Of a DNA stretch of 64,000 nt, positions 18,664 through 29,489 are shown one piece after another. The position numbers and the translations under genes were made by a program. Positions within the stretch are counted from its first letter, which is position 1, and each line of letters opens with the position of its first letter. Origin of the DNA: RI-231 sp041394905 (GTDB lineage: Bacteria; Acidobacteriota; Terriglobia; Bryobacterales; UBA6623); NCBI GenBank assembly GCA_041394905.1, contig JAWKHJ010000003.1:62001-126000 (forward strand). The letters run 5' to 3'. The notes beneath the pieces are model-generated. The model searched no databases. It was not told the DNA's origin and saw nothing but the letters and a program-made list of their open reading frames with translations.

Positions 18664-19873
18664 ATGTACCTCAACGTCGCTGCGGATTTGCTGATCGCGC
18701 TCGCCCTCGGCCTCTGGTCGGAGCAGCGAGAGTGGAGCAAGAGCCGCGTGGCGGGGGTGCGCACTTTTCCGCTCATCACGCTCTTCGGGGCGCTCAGCGC
18801 CATCCTCGCCGGCCACTTTGGCGGCTGGACGATCGCCGCCGGCCTGCTCGCCCTGGCCGCAATGCTGGCGATGGCTGACGCCGCTGCGCAGCGGCGACTC
18901 GGACTCGGGGCTGACGACGGAAATCTCCTTGGCGATGTTCGGGGTGGGCGGTATCGCGATGGTCTTGCCGGCGCTCATCGCCACCGGCTCCGTGGCCGTG
19001 CTGTTGCAGTACAAGCAACAGTTGCACGGCTTCGTCGCGCGCATCGAAGAAGCCGACCTGCGGGCTGTCGCGCGACTGGCGCTCATCGGCTTGGTCATCC
19101 TGCCCGCACTGCCGGACATCGCCTACGGGCCTTTCGGCGTGCTGAATCCGTTCCGGGTTTGGCTGATGGTGGTGCTGATTGTCGGCATCAGTCTGGCGGC
19201 TTACGCGGCCTACCGGATGCTCGGGGCCCGCGCCGGCGGATGGACGGCGGGGGTGCTGGGCGGGCTGATCTCGAGCACGGCCACCACGGCCAACTACGCC
19301 CAGTCCTCCCGAGAGGACCAACATCGCAACCTCGGCGGCGCTGGCGATCATCGTCACCGCGTCCGCAGTCGTGTTTGCCCGGGTATTGGCCGAAATTGCC
19401 ATCGTGGCGCTCGATGTATTGCTGCAAACCGGCGGGCGCCTGGGCCTGATGCTGGCCTTGATGGCGGGGATGGCGTTCGTCTGCCAGCGACGCTCTTTCC
19501 CCGCCGAGGAAGCGCTGGCGGCGGCAGGTCCGCCGTCGGGATTCGCACAGCTCTGCTCTTCGGCGGGTTGTACGCGCTGAATCCCGTTGGCGGTGGCCTT
19601 CGCCAAGACCTTACTTTGGCAACCGCGGGTTGTATGTCGTGGCGGCTCGGGGCTGACCGACATGGACGCCATCACCTTGTCGACGGTTCAGCTCATCCAG
19701 TCCGGCCATTTGCAGGCATCCGTGGGCTGGACTGATCCTGGTGGAGCGCTGGCGAACTCGGGTTCAAGGCTGAATCGTGGCGATGCTGGGACCGCCGAGG
19801 TTATTCGCGGGGGTGGCGAAATTTTTCGCGATGGCGATCGCGGCGGGCGCTCGCTGGACCTTTGTGGCGTTAA
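18664..19873 (+). CDS. MgtC/SapB family membrane protein with DUF4010 (frameshifted)
   Basis: This is an integral membrane protein of about 400 residues. The start MYLNVAADLLIALALGL is that of MgtC-like proteins, followed by SKSRVAGVRTFPLITLFGAL, a conserved R-T-F segment. The later half matches DUF4010, with ISLAMFGVGGIAMVLPALIA, IGLVILPALPDIAYGPFGVL and GVLGGLISSTATTANYA. Then come LTDMDAITLSTVQLIQSGHL and MLGPPRLFAGVAKFFAMAIA. Shifts lie near 18715, 18905, 19315, 19560 and 19690. In the frame that best continues the last helix the stop is TAA at 19871-19873. Family members are thought to take part in ion homeostasis or acid tolerance; no substrate is established. Its divergent neighbour is a cation/proton antiporter, which fits an ion-balance role. 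Confidence 0.7.
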
Positions 19874-19893
19874 AGCTGCGGGGAAACGCCGAA

Positions 19894-20411
19894 TCACCGT
19901 CTGCCGCTCGAAAGATCGTGATCCGCTTCGGCCCGTCGAACGCCCAGCCAATCAGATAGCCAATCCCTCCAGCGATTCCCACTGTGTTTATTTCTTGCCT
20001 CCGTTCCAGCCTCCTCCTCCTCCTCCTCCTCCAGATCCGATCTCCCGTCAGACATCCCGAGCGACGATTACTCCAAAGCCCCCTAGGATTGCGGTACCGG
20101 TGAGGCGACCGTTCTTCGTCCTTCTTGGGATCGGAGGCGCAACTGTTTTACATCCGCGCGATCCATCCTGACTACGTCCAGGGGTCCCGCACCACGACGG
20201 CGTCCTCAGAAACGCTCTCCACCGCTCCACGAACCTCTCCGCCCGCCGAGAAGCGTTTCACGTCCACCTGCGCGCCAGGAACCAGCGCCTGCACCTGGGC
20301 CCAGTCGCCTGACTGCGCGCACAGCGCCATGGCGGACAGCATGACCGCCCGAAACATCCTGCGCCAACCCGCAATTCGTATCACGAGCCGAAACCGCTGT
20401 CGAAAGGTCAT
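19894..20411 (-). CDS. Small acidobacterial Lsm-like protein with C-terminal membrane segment (frameshifted)
   Basis: This is a hypothetical protein of about 170 residues. After a basic start and one hydrophobic helix (residues about 16-33, MFRAVMLSAMALCAQSG) comes a beta-rich stretch DWAQVQALVPGAQVDVKRF, VRGAVESVSEDAVVVRD and, in another frame, RMDRADVKQLRLRSQEG. This resembles the small Lsm-like exported proteins common in acidobacteria. A glycine-rich hydrophobic segment (VGIAGGIGYLIGWAFDGPK) and the end RITIFRAAD follow. A run of six glutamates is encoded by a GGA repeat. Three shifts are inferred and the stop at 19894 depends on the last one. The function of the family is unknown. Confidence 0.5.
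20010..20032. repeat. Trinucleotide repeat (CCT)n / (GGA)n
   Basis: There are seven cct units plus cc. On the - strand these are gga/gag repeats that encode a short poly-glutamate run inside the Lsm-like gene. Such runs are prone to slippage by polymerase and sequencer. Confidence 0.85.
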
Positions 20412-20437
20412 CAAAGCAGCCCTCCGTCCCCGTGATA

Positions 20438-21630
20438 TTAGGGCACGAGCGCGGCATTTGTCATTTGGATAAACGCATTGATCTCCGGCGCCATGTCGCC
20501 GCCGCCGCCGATTTTCTGGAACAGCAGAATCCCGATGAGATTCTTGACCGGATCGATGAACGCATAGGTTCGCCAGGCGCCGCCGTGGCCGTAGGTCCCG
20601 ATCGAGTTGCCGCGCGAAGTCCCGTCGACGTTGCGGACCAGCGTCCAACCGAAGCCGAAGCTCCATTCCCGGCGCGAACCCGGCCGTCAGGTCGCCCGTA
20701 TGATTGTGGGTCATCGTCTCCACCGTCGACGGCGAAACATGCGCACGCCGAGCTCGCCGCCATTGAGAAACATCTGATAGAAGCGCAGCAGATCCGCCGA
20801 AGTCGAGTGCAGACCGCCCTCCGGCGCAGGGAGAGCCAGCCGGCCACTCCACCGGAATCGCGCCGGGCTGAAGCTTGCCGTCGACGTTCTCGTAGACAGG
20901 GCCACGCGCGCCATCTTGTTCGCCGGCGGGAAGAACGACGTGCCCTTCATGCCCAGCGGCTCGAAGATGCGCTTGGCGAGGAACTGCCTGTACGGCATGC
21001 TGCCCTGACGATGCGGGCCCGAGCGTCGCCATGCCCGTGTTCGGACACCGCCACTTCGAACCCGGCTCGAAGCTCAAGGGGACTTGCGAATAGAGCGCAC
21101 CGCTTCGGCCAGCGTCCGGTCGCGCTTCATGAAGACGTCTTTGACGCCCTCGGGGCCGCTGCCAGGGCATGCCGGATGTGCGTGTGAGCAGGTCTCGGAT
21201 GGTAATCACGCGCGGAGGGCGGCCCGAGCGTCACCTTGTCGCCCTCTCGGCTCAGGTACATCTTCTGCCCGCGAAACTCCGGCAGATAGCGCTCCACCGG
21301 ATCGACTGGTGAGAGCTGTCCTTCCTCGGCCAGGATCATGACCGCCGCCGCCGTGATGGGCTTGGTCATCGAGGCGATCTTGAAGATGGAGTCGGTGGTC
21401 ATCTTCGTCTCGACTCGATGTTCCGTAGGCCGACGGCCTCGTTGAGCGCAACTTACCGTCATGGGCGACGAGCATCACATACCTGGCGGCGCTCTTCTCG
21501 TCGGCGAACTGCTGCATGCGCTTGGGGATCGCGGCCAGGCGCTCGGAATCGAGCGAGAGGGCAGCCGGCAGCAACAACGACCAGGCGAAGAGAGAGGGAC
21601 AAGGAGGCAACGGGCGACGGAGAGCTTCAT
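20438..21630 (-). CDS. Exported serine hydrolase, beta-lactamase/transpeptidase-like class C (heavily frameshifted)
   Basis: This is a secreted serine hydrolase of about 395 residues. From ATG 21630 it reads MKLSVARCL, then in another frame a signal-like LFAWSLLLPAALSL. The catalytic SxxK motif is in SIFKIASMTKPITAAAVMIL. Next come VERYLPEFRGQKMYLSREG, ITIRDLLTRTSGMPW, the YxN-region remnant CPNTGMATLG, IFEPLGMKGTSFFPPA, ADLLRFYQMFLNGGEL and a C-terminus INAFIQMTNAALVP ending at the TAA on 20438-20440. At least six shifts interrupt it, the worst case in the window. The class C beta-lactamase (AmpC/esterase) family is sure. The substrate could be an ester, a peptide or cell-wall material. It lies 5 bp downstream of the LptFG stop and is probably cotranscribed with it. 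Confidence 0.72.
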
Positions 21631-21635
21631 GGCGT

Positions 21636-23890
21636 TCAGGTTCGGACTCGCAAGAACAGGTAGCCGCCGACAAGTGAGAAAATCAAACCCGGCGCCCAGG
21701 CGGCCATCATGGGCGTGAGCTGACTGGCGCGGCCCAGTTGTGAAACAGCGCGCTCAAAGCGTAATAGCTAATCGCGACGACAGAATGAAAGCCACCGGCG
21801 TCAACGCGCCGCGGTGGCCGGTGACCATGGCAAACGGCAACGCGAGCAGAGCCATCGCGAAAGCGAAAGTCAAACTGTTCCCGTGCCACTGCACGATCAG
21901 CTCGGAAGTCTCGAACCCAGCCTGATTGAGCCCGTCGCAATCGGCCAGCTCATTCGAATTCATCTGCTGGTACGGCTTATTCTCTTTGCGGAAATATTCT
22001 GGAGTTTCTCGAATATCCGGAAAAGTCGCCAGAACTGTTCGAATCGCGTCACGCGGCCCGCGTCGAGCTCGCGCACCAGCCTTCTTCTTCAAATACTCAA
22101 ACACGCTTCGACTCATCCCAGCGGGCGCGCTTGGCATAAATGTGCCGCTTCGGGAAAGGCTCGAGGCGGAAGTCGTAGATGAAGATCGGCGCCATCTCCC
22201 GCTTCCCCCAATCGAAGTAGTGATGGTAGAAGATACATTGCCGGTCGGCGTTGAGAAACGTGCGTGCAGGACGGTCTTTGATCTCGTCGCGAATGGCGTC
22301 CTGGCGGCGGTTGGTCTCCGGCAGCGTGTAATGGTCGAGATGGCGAACAGAGCCCCGCTCACAAACATCGAGGCGAGTAACACCGGAGCCGCGAGCCGAT
22401 ACAGGCTGATGCCGCAGCGCTCGGAAGGCGGTCAATTCGTGGTGCTTGGCTAACAAGCCAAACAGACCAACGTCGCGACCATCACGCTTGCGAGCGGAGC
22501 CGTCTCATAAAACAGAAACGGTAGCAGGTAGTAAATATAGGGCAGGAACAGCGCCAATTTATCGTGCGCCAACATATCCGTCAGCAGCTCGAAGAAGCTA
22601 AACACCACCCAGATCGAGACGAAAGCGGCAAGCATCAAAACGAAGTAGAACGAGAAACGCTGTAAGGCGTAGCGATCGGTGATCGGGAAGAATACGTCGA
22701 ACAGTGATTCGTTGCGCTGCTTGGCTTCCTCCGCCTGCTCCGCTTTGCGGCGGCGATTCTCGTCGAACTGCGGCACTTCGCCCGTGTCGGGCGAGCCGGA
22801 ACGGACGCGCTTGACCCACCGCGTGACCGGGCGAGGATGGCCAGCCAGTCGCTGCGATTGGGCGAATCGAGCGCGAAAGCAGGCGCACTCCGGACCAGGG
22901 CAAAGATTAGATTCGCCGTTTAAACCGGCCCAGGCGGCAGGATTCCCTCCTGCGCGAGTGCCGTGCCGGCCAGCAGAAACATGTAGTATGAACAAGCCGA
23001 GCGCTAACACGACGCCCACGGAGCGCCCCGACGCGCTGCGTCGATCGACAGTGGAATGCCGACCAATGGCAGCGCACCCGCCGGCAAAGCGCTGGGAATA
23101 GCGCAGCAACGATTCGCAGCGCAAAATCTTGCTCCGGGCAAGATGTCAGCGCCACTCTGGCACGTTTGACGCTGGTACTTGCGCGGGTCGTAAGACTGCT
23201 CGAAGACGCTGGCCCGCGGCAGATGGATCTGGAGCCGGTTCTGCTCCGGACGCGCGACGACTAAGGCTTCGTCGGCAATGGTGATGCGGGGATCGTCCAC
23301 CGCGCGTTGAGCCCTTCGACCGAACCGCGCGACTCGGGGGCTCGCGTATCCGCCATGAACAGCCCCTTCCAGCGGATGACCGAGTCGCCCGGCTCGACGT
23401 CGCGGACGTAGAGCACCTTGTCAGGGAAAACCTTCTCGATGAATACGCGCGGCGGGATGCGCGCCGTCGCCTGCGAGATCTGCAGCGACTGCCCCACCCG
23501 GACACGCTCGCGCGCCGCCCAGGGGCTGAGCCATAGCGTGACCGCCCCGCAGGCGATGGCCGCCAACAGGCAGAAAACGCCGATCGGCCGAACGGCCCGC
23601 ACTCCAGGCACGCCGGCCGCGCGCATGGCGGTTATCTCGCCGTCGGTGGACATGCGACCCAGCGCAAGCAGGATGCCGACAAGCACGCCGATGGGGATGG
23701 TGTAGGGCAGCGGCAGCGGCAGGGTGAGCAGGAACAGGTAGCCGACGTCGCGCGCGGCAATGTCGGCGCGGACGAGCAACTCCATCACGTCGCCCACCCG
23801 CTGCAGGTAGAGCACGAACGTGAATAGGATGGCCCCGATCAGCGAGCTGACCGCGACCTCGCGGAAGACGTAGCGAAAGAGCAGGCTCAC
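21636..23890 (-). CDS. LptF-LptG fused lipopolysaccharide-export permease (frameshifted)
   Basis: This protein of about 750 residues carries both halves of the LPS-export ABC permease that extracts LPS from the inner membrane with LptB. The first half begins MSLLFRYVFREVAVSSLIGA and has LPLPYTIPIGVLVGILLALG, MSTDGEITAMRAAGV and a periplasmic beta-jellyroll. Its end (ALPAGALPLVGIPLSI, SVGVVLALGLFIL) is LptF-like. A charged linker (EVPQFDENRRRKAEQAEEAK) leads straight into a second YjgP/YjgQ unit beginning DRYALQRFSFYFVLMLAAF. It has LAKHHELTAFRALRH, a second periplasmic domain, and a final helix ending LVGGYLFLRVRT. I see no stop and start between the halves. At least five shifts occur, so a two-gene layout is not fully excluded. 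Confidence 0.72.
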
Positions 23891-23937
23891 CAGGGCGTTC
23901 AGTCGTGAGTGTAGCGTGCGCGTTACAATCGGCGTCC

Positions 23938-24216
23938 ATGGGCCGCATCACCTTGCGGGTGCAGCCGGGCGCGGCAAAGCGGCGCGTGGCGGGGAAAGTG
24001 GGCGAGGAATGGAAGATCGCCGTGACCGCTCCGCCCGTAGACGGTAAGGCAAACCAAGCCTCGATCGAGCTGGTGGCCGAGGTCTGCGGCACGGCGAAAT
24101 CGGCGGTAGCGCTCGTCGCCGGAGCGACGGCGCGGCGCAAGGTTTTCGAGGTCGAGGGCAAGACGCCTGAGGAGCTCGAAGCGGCGTTCCGGGCCGCAGG
24201 CGCAACCGCGCGTTGA
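23938..24216 (+). CDS. DUF167/YggU family protein
   Basis: This intact small protein is 92 residues from ATG 23938. It has the family core ITLRVQPGAAKRRVAGKVGE, VTAPPVDGKANQASIELVAE and the closing beta strand ARRKVFEVEGKTPEELEAAF. I preferred ATG 23938 to an upstream in-frame start at 23905, because the latter would run into the divergent LptFG promoter region and the family starts at this beta strand. The fold is known, but no cellular function is established. The next gene starts 12 bp later. Confidence 0.85.
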   Translation: MGRITLRVQPGAAKRRVAGKVGEEWKIAVTAPPVDGKANQASIELVAEVCGTAKSAVALVAGATARRKVFEVEGKTPEELEAAFRAAGATAR

Positions 24217-24228
24217 GGTCAAACTGAC

Positions 24229-25400
24229 ATGGATTTGCAAGCGATTCAGGAAAAACTGCGCGAAGAGGGCTTCGACGGCTGGCTGTTCTTCGACCACCAC
24301 CACCGCGATCCGATCGCCTACCGCGTGCTGGGACTCGAGGCCGGCCGCCACGTCTCGCGGCGCTGGTACTACTGGATCCCGGCGACGGGCGAACCGGTCA
24401 AGCTCACGCACCGCATCGAGCACTGGATGCTCGATGCGCTTCCCGGGCGCAAGGTGGTCTACTCGGGCTGGCGCGAGCAGCGCGAACGCCTGGGCGAGAT
24501 CCTGAACGACCAGATGCGGATCGCCATGCAGTACTCCCCGACTGCATGATTCCCTATGTCTCACTGGTGGACGCGGGCACGGTAGAGATGGTGCGTGGTC
24601 TAGGCAAGGATGTCCTCAGCTCCGCCTCGCTGGTCCAAGCGTTCGAGGCGGTTTGGAGCGCCGAGCAGCTCGCCATGCACGAAGAGGCCGGCCGGAGGGT
24701 CGATGCGATCCGCGCGGCGGCGTTTGCCCGCATCGGCCACAAGCTCAAAGCCGGGGAGACTGTGCGCGAGCACGAAATTGCGCAGTTCATCCTAGACCAG
24801 TTCGCGGCCCAAAGCTTGGTCACACAGGACGGTCCGATCGTCGGCGTCAACGCCAACAGCGGCAACCCGCACTACGCCCCGGATCCGGCGGGAAGCGCCG
24901 AGATCAAGCCAGGCGATTTCGTACTGATCGACCTATGGGCCAAGCTCGACAAGCCCAAGGCGGTCTACTACGACATCACCTGGACCGGCTTCTGCGGCGA
25001 AACTGCGCCGGAGAAGATTCGAGAGGTGTTCGACGTGGTGACGCGCTCGCGTGATGCGGCCCTGGAAGCGGTCGACAAGGCCATGCGGGAGGGTCGCCAG
25101 ATCGCCGGTTGGGAAGTGGACGACGTCACGCGCGGGGTGATCACGGCGGCCGGCTATGGCGAAGCCTTCGTCCACCGGACGGGCCACTCGATCGGCGAGA
25201 ACGTCCACGGCAACGGCGTGAACATCGACAACCTCGAAACGCGCGATGAGCGGCCGATCGTGCCCGGCGTTTGCTTCTCGATCGAGCCGGGCGTCTACCT
25301 GCCGGAGTTCGGCGTGCGCAGCGAAATCGACTGCTTCGTGCTCGAAGGCGGCGCGAAAGCAACGGGCGAGGTGCAACGAGAGCTCGTTCGTGTGCTCTAG
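24229..25400 (+). CDS. M24 family metallopeptidase, Xaa-Pro aminopeptidase-like (one frameshift)
   Basis: This is a creatinase/prolidase-fold peptidase of about 390 residues. The N-terminal domain (to about residue 105) has GFDGWLFFDHHHRDPIAYRV. A single frameshift near 24541, within QYSP-DCMIPYVSLVD, moves it to the next frame. The pita-bread domain carries the five metal ligands: D in FVLIDLWAKL, D in VYYDITWTGFCG, H in FVHRTGHSIG, E in CFSIEPGVYL and E in VRSEIDCFV. The usual DLGA at the first ligand is replaced by DLWA. It likely cleaves proline-containing dipeptides or peptides in the cytoplasm. Both parts together match family length well. Confidence 0.87.
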
Positions 25401-25482
25401 AGGCCATTTTCCGGAGAAAAGATCGGCCTGAACCTCCGAAATGGCTTCAAAAGAGCCCATGTGGGCGATATCATAAGGAGTG

Positions 25483-28400
25483 ATGGCGGTTGTCCAGCGA
25501 GCAGCTTGGACCTTAGCGGCGATCCTGGTCGCTGGTCTAGCCCTGCCTGCAGCCGAAACCGCCGATTCCCCAGCCGCCAAACCCGTGGCGGACGCGACAA
25601 CCGCCGCCGCCGCCAAACCAAAGGCTCAAGCCGAAGATTCAAGCAACGCCAGCGCCTCTGCCGAGACCAATGGCGAGGATCGGCGAAAGGAAGCCGACCC
25701 GAACGCGAAGGGTCTGTCGGGCATCGAAGAACAGGACACGGCGCTCTCACAGATCGAGGAAGCGATCCAGGTCTTCAAGACGGAGACCGAGCGCTTGGGC
25801 GTGCGGGCGGATAGTTCGGGCGGCAAGTCGCGGCGGAACGCCTCGGTTGCGGCCGCATGGCACGGACGCGTCTACGAGTACATCCGCAACGACTCGCTCG
25901 ACGCGACTCCGCACGAGGTGGTGCAGCGCGGCGGCACGGGCAACATCCTGCGGCGCAACCAGTTTGGGTTCAGCGTCAGCGGTCCGGTGCTGCTGCCGAA
26001 GCTCTACGATGGCCGACGCTCGACGTTCTTCACGTTCTCCTACGAAGGCACCCGCGAGAAAGTGGGCCGCTCGTACCTGCGTACGCTTCCGACGGCGCAG
26101 CAGCGCGGCGGCGACTTCTCCGACCTGGTGAACAAGGCCGGCGACCCGATGGCGATCTACGATCCAGCGTCGACGGCCGAGAACGCGAACTACGACCCGA
26201 CGCAAAATGTCTCGAGATCGAACCTCGAGTACCAGCGTGAAGCATTCGCGAACAACCGCATCCCGCTGTCGCGCCTGGACCCGGTCGCCTTGGCTGCGGG
26301 CAAGAACTACCCGCTGCCGAATGCTTCGGTAGGCCCGTTCCTGCGGAACAACTACTGGGTCTTCCCGGTGGAGGTCAACCAGCCCAGCGGTTTCATCGCC
26401 AAGGTTGACCACAACCTTTTCAAGCGCCACAAGCTGACGGTAAACCTAGCCGACTCACGAGGTTTCCAGGGCGAGCCGCGGATCTACGATACGATCGCAA
26501 ACCCGGCGCGCCCGGACCGCCGGTTCGTCGATCAGCGACTGAGCGTACGCGAGACCTACGCGATCTCGCCAAGCGCGATTTACGAGATGACGGCTTCGGG
26601 CACGTCTGAGCAGGTGGAGACAGTCGGGCTGCGGAGCGAGACCAACATTCCGCGAGAGCTGGGGTTGAAGGGCGTGGAGGGGTCGGTCTTCCCGTCATTC
26701 CGTTTCAACACCTACTACGGGATGGGCGCGCCGACCGATTCGTACTACCGCAACGCCTGGAACACCTACCGCAACGAACATCAACTGACGCTGCGGCGCA
26801 ACAAGCACTCATGGTCGTTCCAGAGCGAAGCGAACTACTACCAACTGAACACGCTGGCGCACGAGGCGCCGTCAGGTGCGCTCGGCTTCAACGACTTTCT
26901 GACCGGTCTGCCCGGCGTCACCAATACAGGCGACTCGTACGCGACCTTCCTGCTCGGCATCGCGAGCACCGCACGGGTGAGCGACGTGGTGCAGCCGTCC
27001 TACCTGCGACGCTGGGCTTTCCAGAATTCGATTCGCGACGAAATTCAGGTGACGCCGAATTTGACGGCGACGCTGCGACTGAGTATCGACGTGGAGACGC
27101 CGCGCGTGGAGAAGTACGACCGGCAGTCGACCTTCGATCTCGATACGATCAACCCGGCGAACGGGCGCCCCGGCGCCATGGTGTTCGCAAACCAGAACGG
27201 CTTCGGTCGGGCCTTTCAGCCGACGGTGACGACATTCGAGCCGCAGGTAAGTATTTCCTGGAGCCCCACGTCCAAGCGCGACACGGTGCTGCGCGGGACC
27301 TTCATGCGCTACAACACTGGCATCCCGCTGCAACCAGGCGCCTTTGGAACGCAGGGCTTCAACGGCCGGCGCGAGCCGCTCTCGCTCAACACGCAGCTCA
27401 TCCCGGCTGTGCGGTTCTCGCAAGGCTTCCCCGCCCTGGCGAACCCGCTGCCGGACCTGCGCGGCGACGTAGCGAACTACACCGACGTCGACTACGTGGC
27501 GCCGACCACGAACGTGCCGCGCTACACGTACCTCTATGTCTCGCTCGAGCGTCGGCTGCCAAAAGGCCTGACGCTGCGCGCAATGAGCCGGCGCTACAAA
27601 GCGCGCAACCTGCTCATCAGCGGCGACATCGTGGCGCTGAATTCGATCTCTCTCGACGCGCTGGATTACCGCGACCAGTTGAATGACGAACTGTTCCGGC
27701 GCACGCTACGGCCGTACCCGCAAGTTCTGGATCTGCGCACTTCGCAGTACCCAGGCGGACGCTATCTCTACGACATCAACGACATCTCGATCGAAAAGCG
27801 GACCGGCGAGGGCCTCTCGTTCGACTTCGCCTACCAGTACCGCCGCCGCTACGACGACTACTCCGGTCCCGGCGTGCAAGATCCATTCCACCGTGAGGCC
27901 AGCGAATGGTCGCTGGCGCGCGGGCTGCGGCCGCACCGCATCGACTTCAACTACATGTATGAGTTGCCATTCGGCTCAGGCAAGCGCTTCCTGGCGTCGA
28001 ACGGAGTGCTGGGCAAAGTGCTCGGCGACTGGTCCGTGAGCGGGTTTACGACCTGGATGAGCGGTGATCCGCTGGTGCTCCAGCCGCAGTTCAACAACAC
28101 CGGCGGCGTGATCCGTTCGCTGCGCGTGATGTCGGTCGCCGGGGTAGACCCGCAGCCGGACAACCCGGGACCGAGCATGTGGTTCAATCCGGCGGCATTC
28201 GCACAACCCGATGCCTTTACGGCAGGCAACGTGCCGCGCACGCACCCCGTCGTTGACGAACCCAATCTCGCAGAATCACGACCTAGCGATCACCAAGCGC
28301 GTGCCGCTGTCGTCGGAAAGAGCATCGAGCTGTTGTTTCAGAGCTTCAACTTCCTCAACCATGCGAGTGGACCGACCCGGATACGGAGATCGGTCCGGCC

Positions 28401-28483
28401 AACGCCCGCCCAACGTCAGCGCCGGCAAGATCATCGGCTCCGCCGGAGGCAGGTGCTCAAGTCGGCGCGAGTATAACTTCTGA
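25483..28483 (+). CDS. Oar-like TonB-dependent outer-membrane protein, plug-poor (3' frameshifted)
   Basis: This is a large outer-membrane beta-barrel of about 1000 residues. It starts MAVVQRAAWTLAAILVAGLA (signal peptide). The next about 85 residues are low-complexity A/K/E/D. The usual carboxypeptidase-regulatory domain and most of the plug are missing. Only the plug end is seen (EEAIQVFKTETERLG), followed by the barrel entry WHGRVYEYIRNDSLDA and RNQFGFSVSGPVLLPKLYDG. Barrel strands follow, such as FVDQRLSVRETYAISP, VSISWSPTSKRDTVLRGTFM and FDFAYQYRRRYDDYSG. Frameshifts near 28255, 28320 and 28390 end the first frame early at 28476. The corrected end is ARYNF-like with a terminal Phe (stop 28483), as expected for BAM insertion. 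An AAGGAG box lies unusually close to the ATG. Confidence 0.8.
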
Positions 28484-28484
28484 T

Positions 28485-29413
28485 CCGCCCCGCCTGCTGC
28501 TGCCGGCGCTGTTCCTCCTCTTCGTGTTTGCCGCTCAAGGGGGAGAGGTGCACTTTCTGCTCCGCGCGGATAGCGCCGAGGGCACTCCGCTGCTCCGGCT
28601 TAGCAAGGACGACCTGAAAGTCACGATCGACGCCCAGCCCGCCAAATTGGCCAACATCGAAGGCCCGAGCAGTCCGATCATCGTCATCGTCGTTCTCGAC
28701 TTGGTGGATGACCTCAACAGCATTGACGCCGCCCGCTCGAAGCTCGGCGAGATGGCGAGTGAGATGGGAAGAGCAGTATTTGGCGCTGATGCGGGCGCAA
28801 GACGGGCTGCAAGTGATTCTGGACCCGACCACGAACCGGCGGCAGTTTGTGGAGAAGCTCGAGGCGGCGCCGGTGACGGGATTTCCCGGGTTGCTCGATA
28901 CGGTGGAGCAGGCGGATTCGGTCGCGAGTGCGATCATGCAACGCACCCGAGTGCGTGTGGCGGTTCTCTATTTGACTGACGGCCAGATTTCCGACTACCG
29001 CGGAGACTACTCGAGCGCTGTCGTCAGCCCGAGCGACAGCGGCGACTTGAGCCGGCGTTTTCGAGACCGTCTTGTACAGGAGAGGATCTCGTCGATCGCC
29101 TCAGCGGGCCGCTATGCCGCCCCGCTGTTTTTCGTCCACCTGCAGGAGCGGACCAACTCGCTCGACGTCGCGTACCAGAACGGCATCCGCCAGTTTGCGG
29201 CGGTCACCGGCGGCAGCGCTTATTTCAGCCGCGGGCTAGCCGACGTGCCCCAACTGGTCGAGACGACGGTGACGCGAATTCTGTCGAGCTATGCAGTCAC
29301 GGTCGAGACTGCGGATGACACCCACGGGCAACGGCGAATTTGCGGTGACGGGTCCGGAAGGTGCAAATTTGACCTACCGAGAGACGTTCGAATCCGTCAA
29401 AACAAAGGACTGA
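28485..29413 (+). CDS. VWFA-related acidobacterial protein (TIGR03436-like, frameshifted)
   Basis: This is an exported protein of about 305 residues with a von Willebrand A-like domain. The signal-like stretch LLLPALFLLFVFAAQGG is followed by VTIDAQPAKLANIEGP and the first strand IIVIVVLDLVDDLNSIDAAR. There DxV replaces the DxSxS metal site. Later parts are RVRVAVLYLTDGQISDYRGD, APLFFVHLQERTNSLDVAYQ and FAAVTGGSAYFSRGLADVPQ, which is typical of the family. Shifts occur near 28765 and 29320. In the frame that completes the last strand (EGANLTYRETFESVKTKD) the stop is TGA 29411-29413. The start is uncertain, since no ATG precedes the signal peptide, but it must overlap or abut the receptor stop at 28483. 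Coexpression with the receptor is therefore likely. Confidence 0.75.
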
Positions 29414-29489
29414 CGGGACCGCTGAGCCCGGCTGGCACGCCTCAGCGACTGGCGACTACACTAGAATCTGTAGAGATCCTCGATAGGCG

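Noticed and set aside
20010..20032. CRISPR-like or tandem regulatory repeat
   Set aside because: It is a simple trinucleotide run with no spacers and encodes glutamates in a plausible protein.
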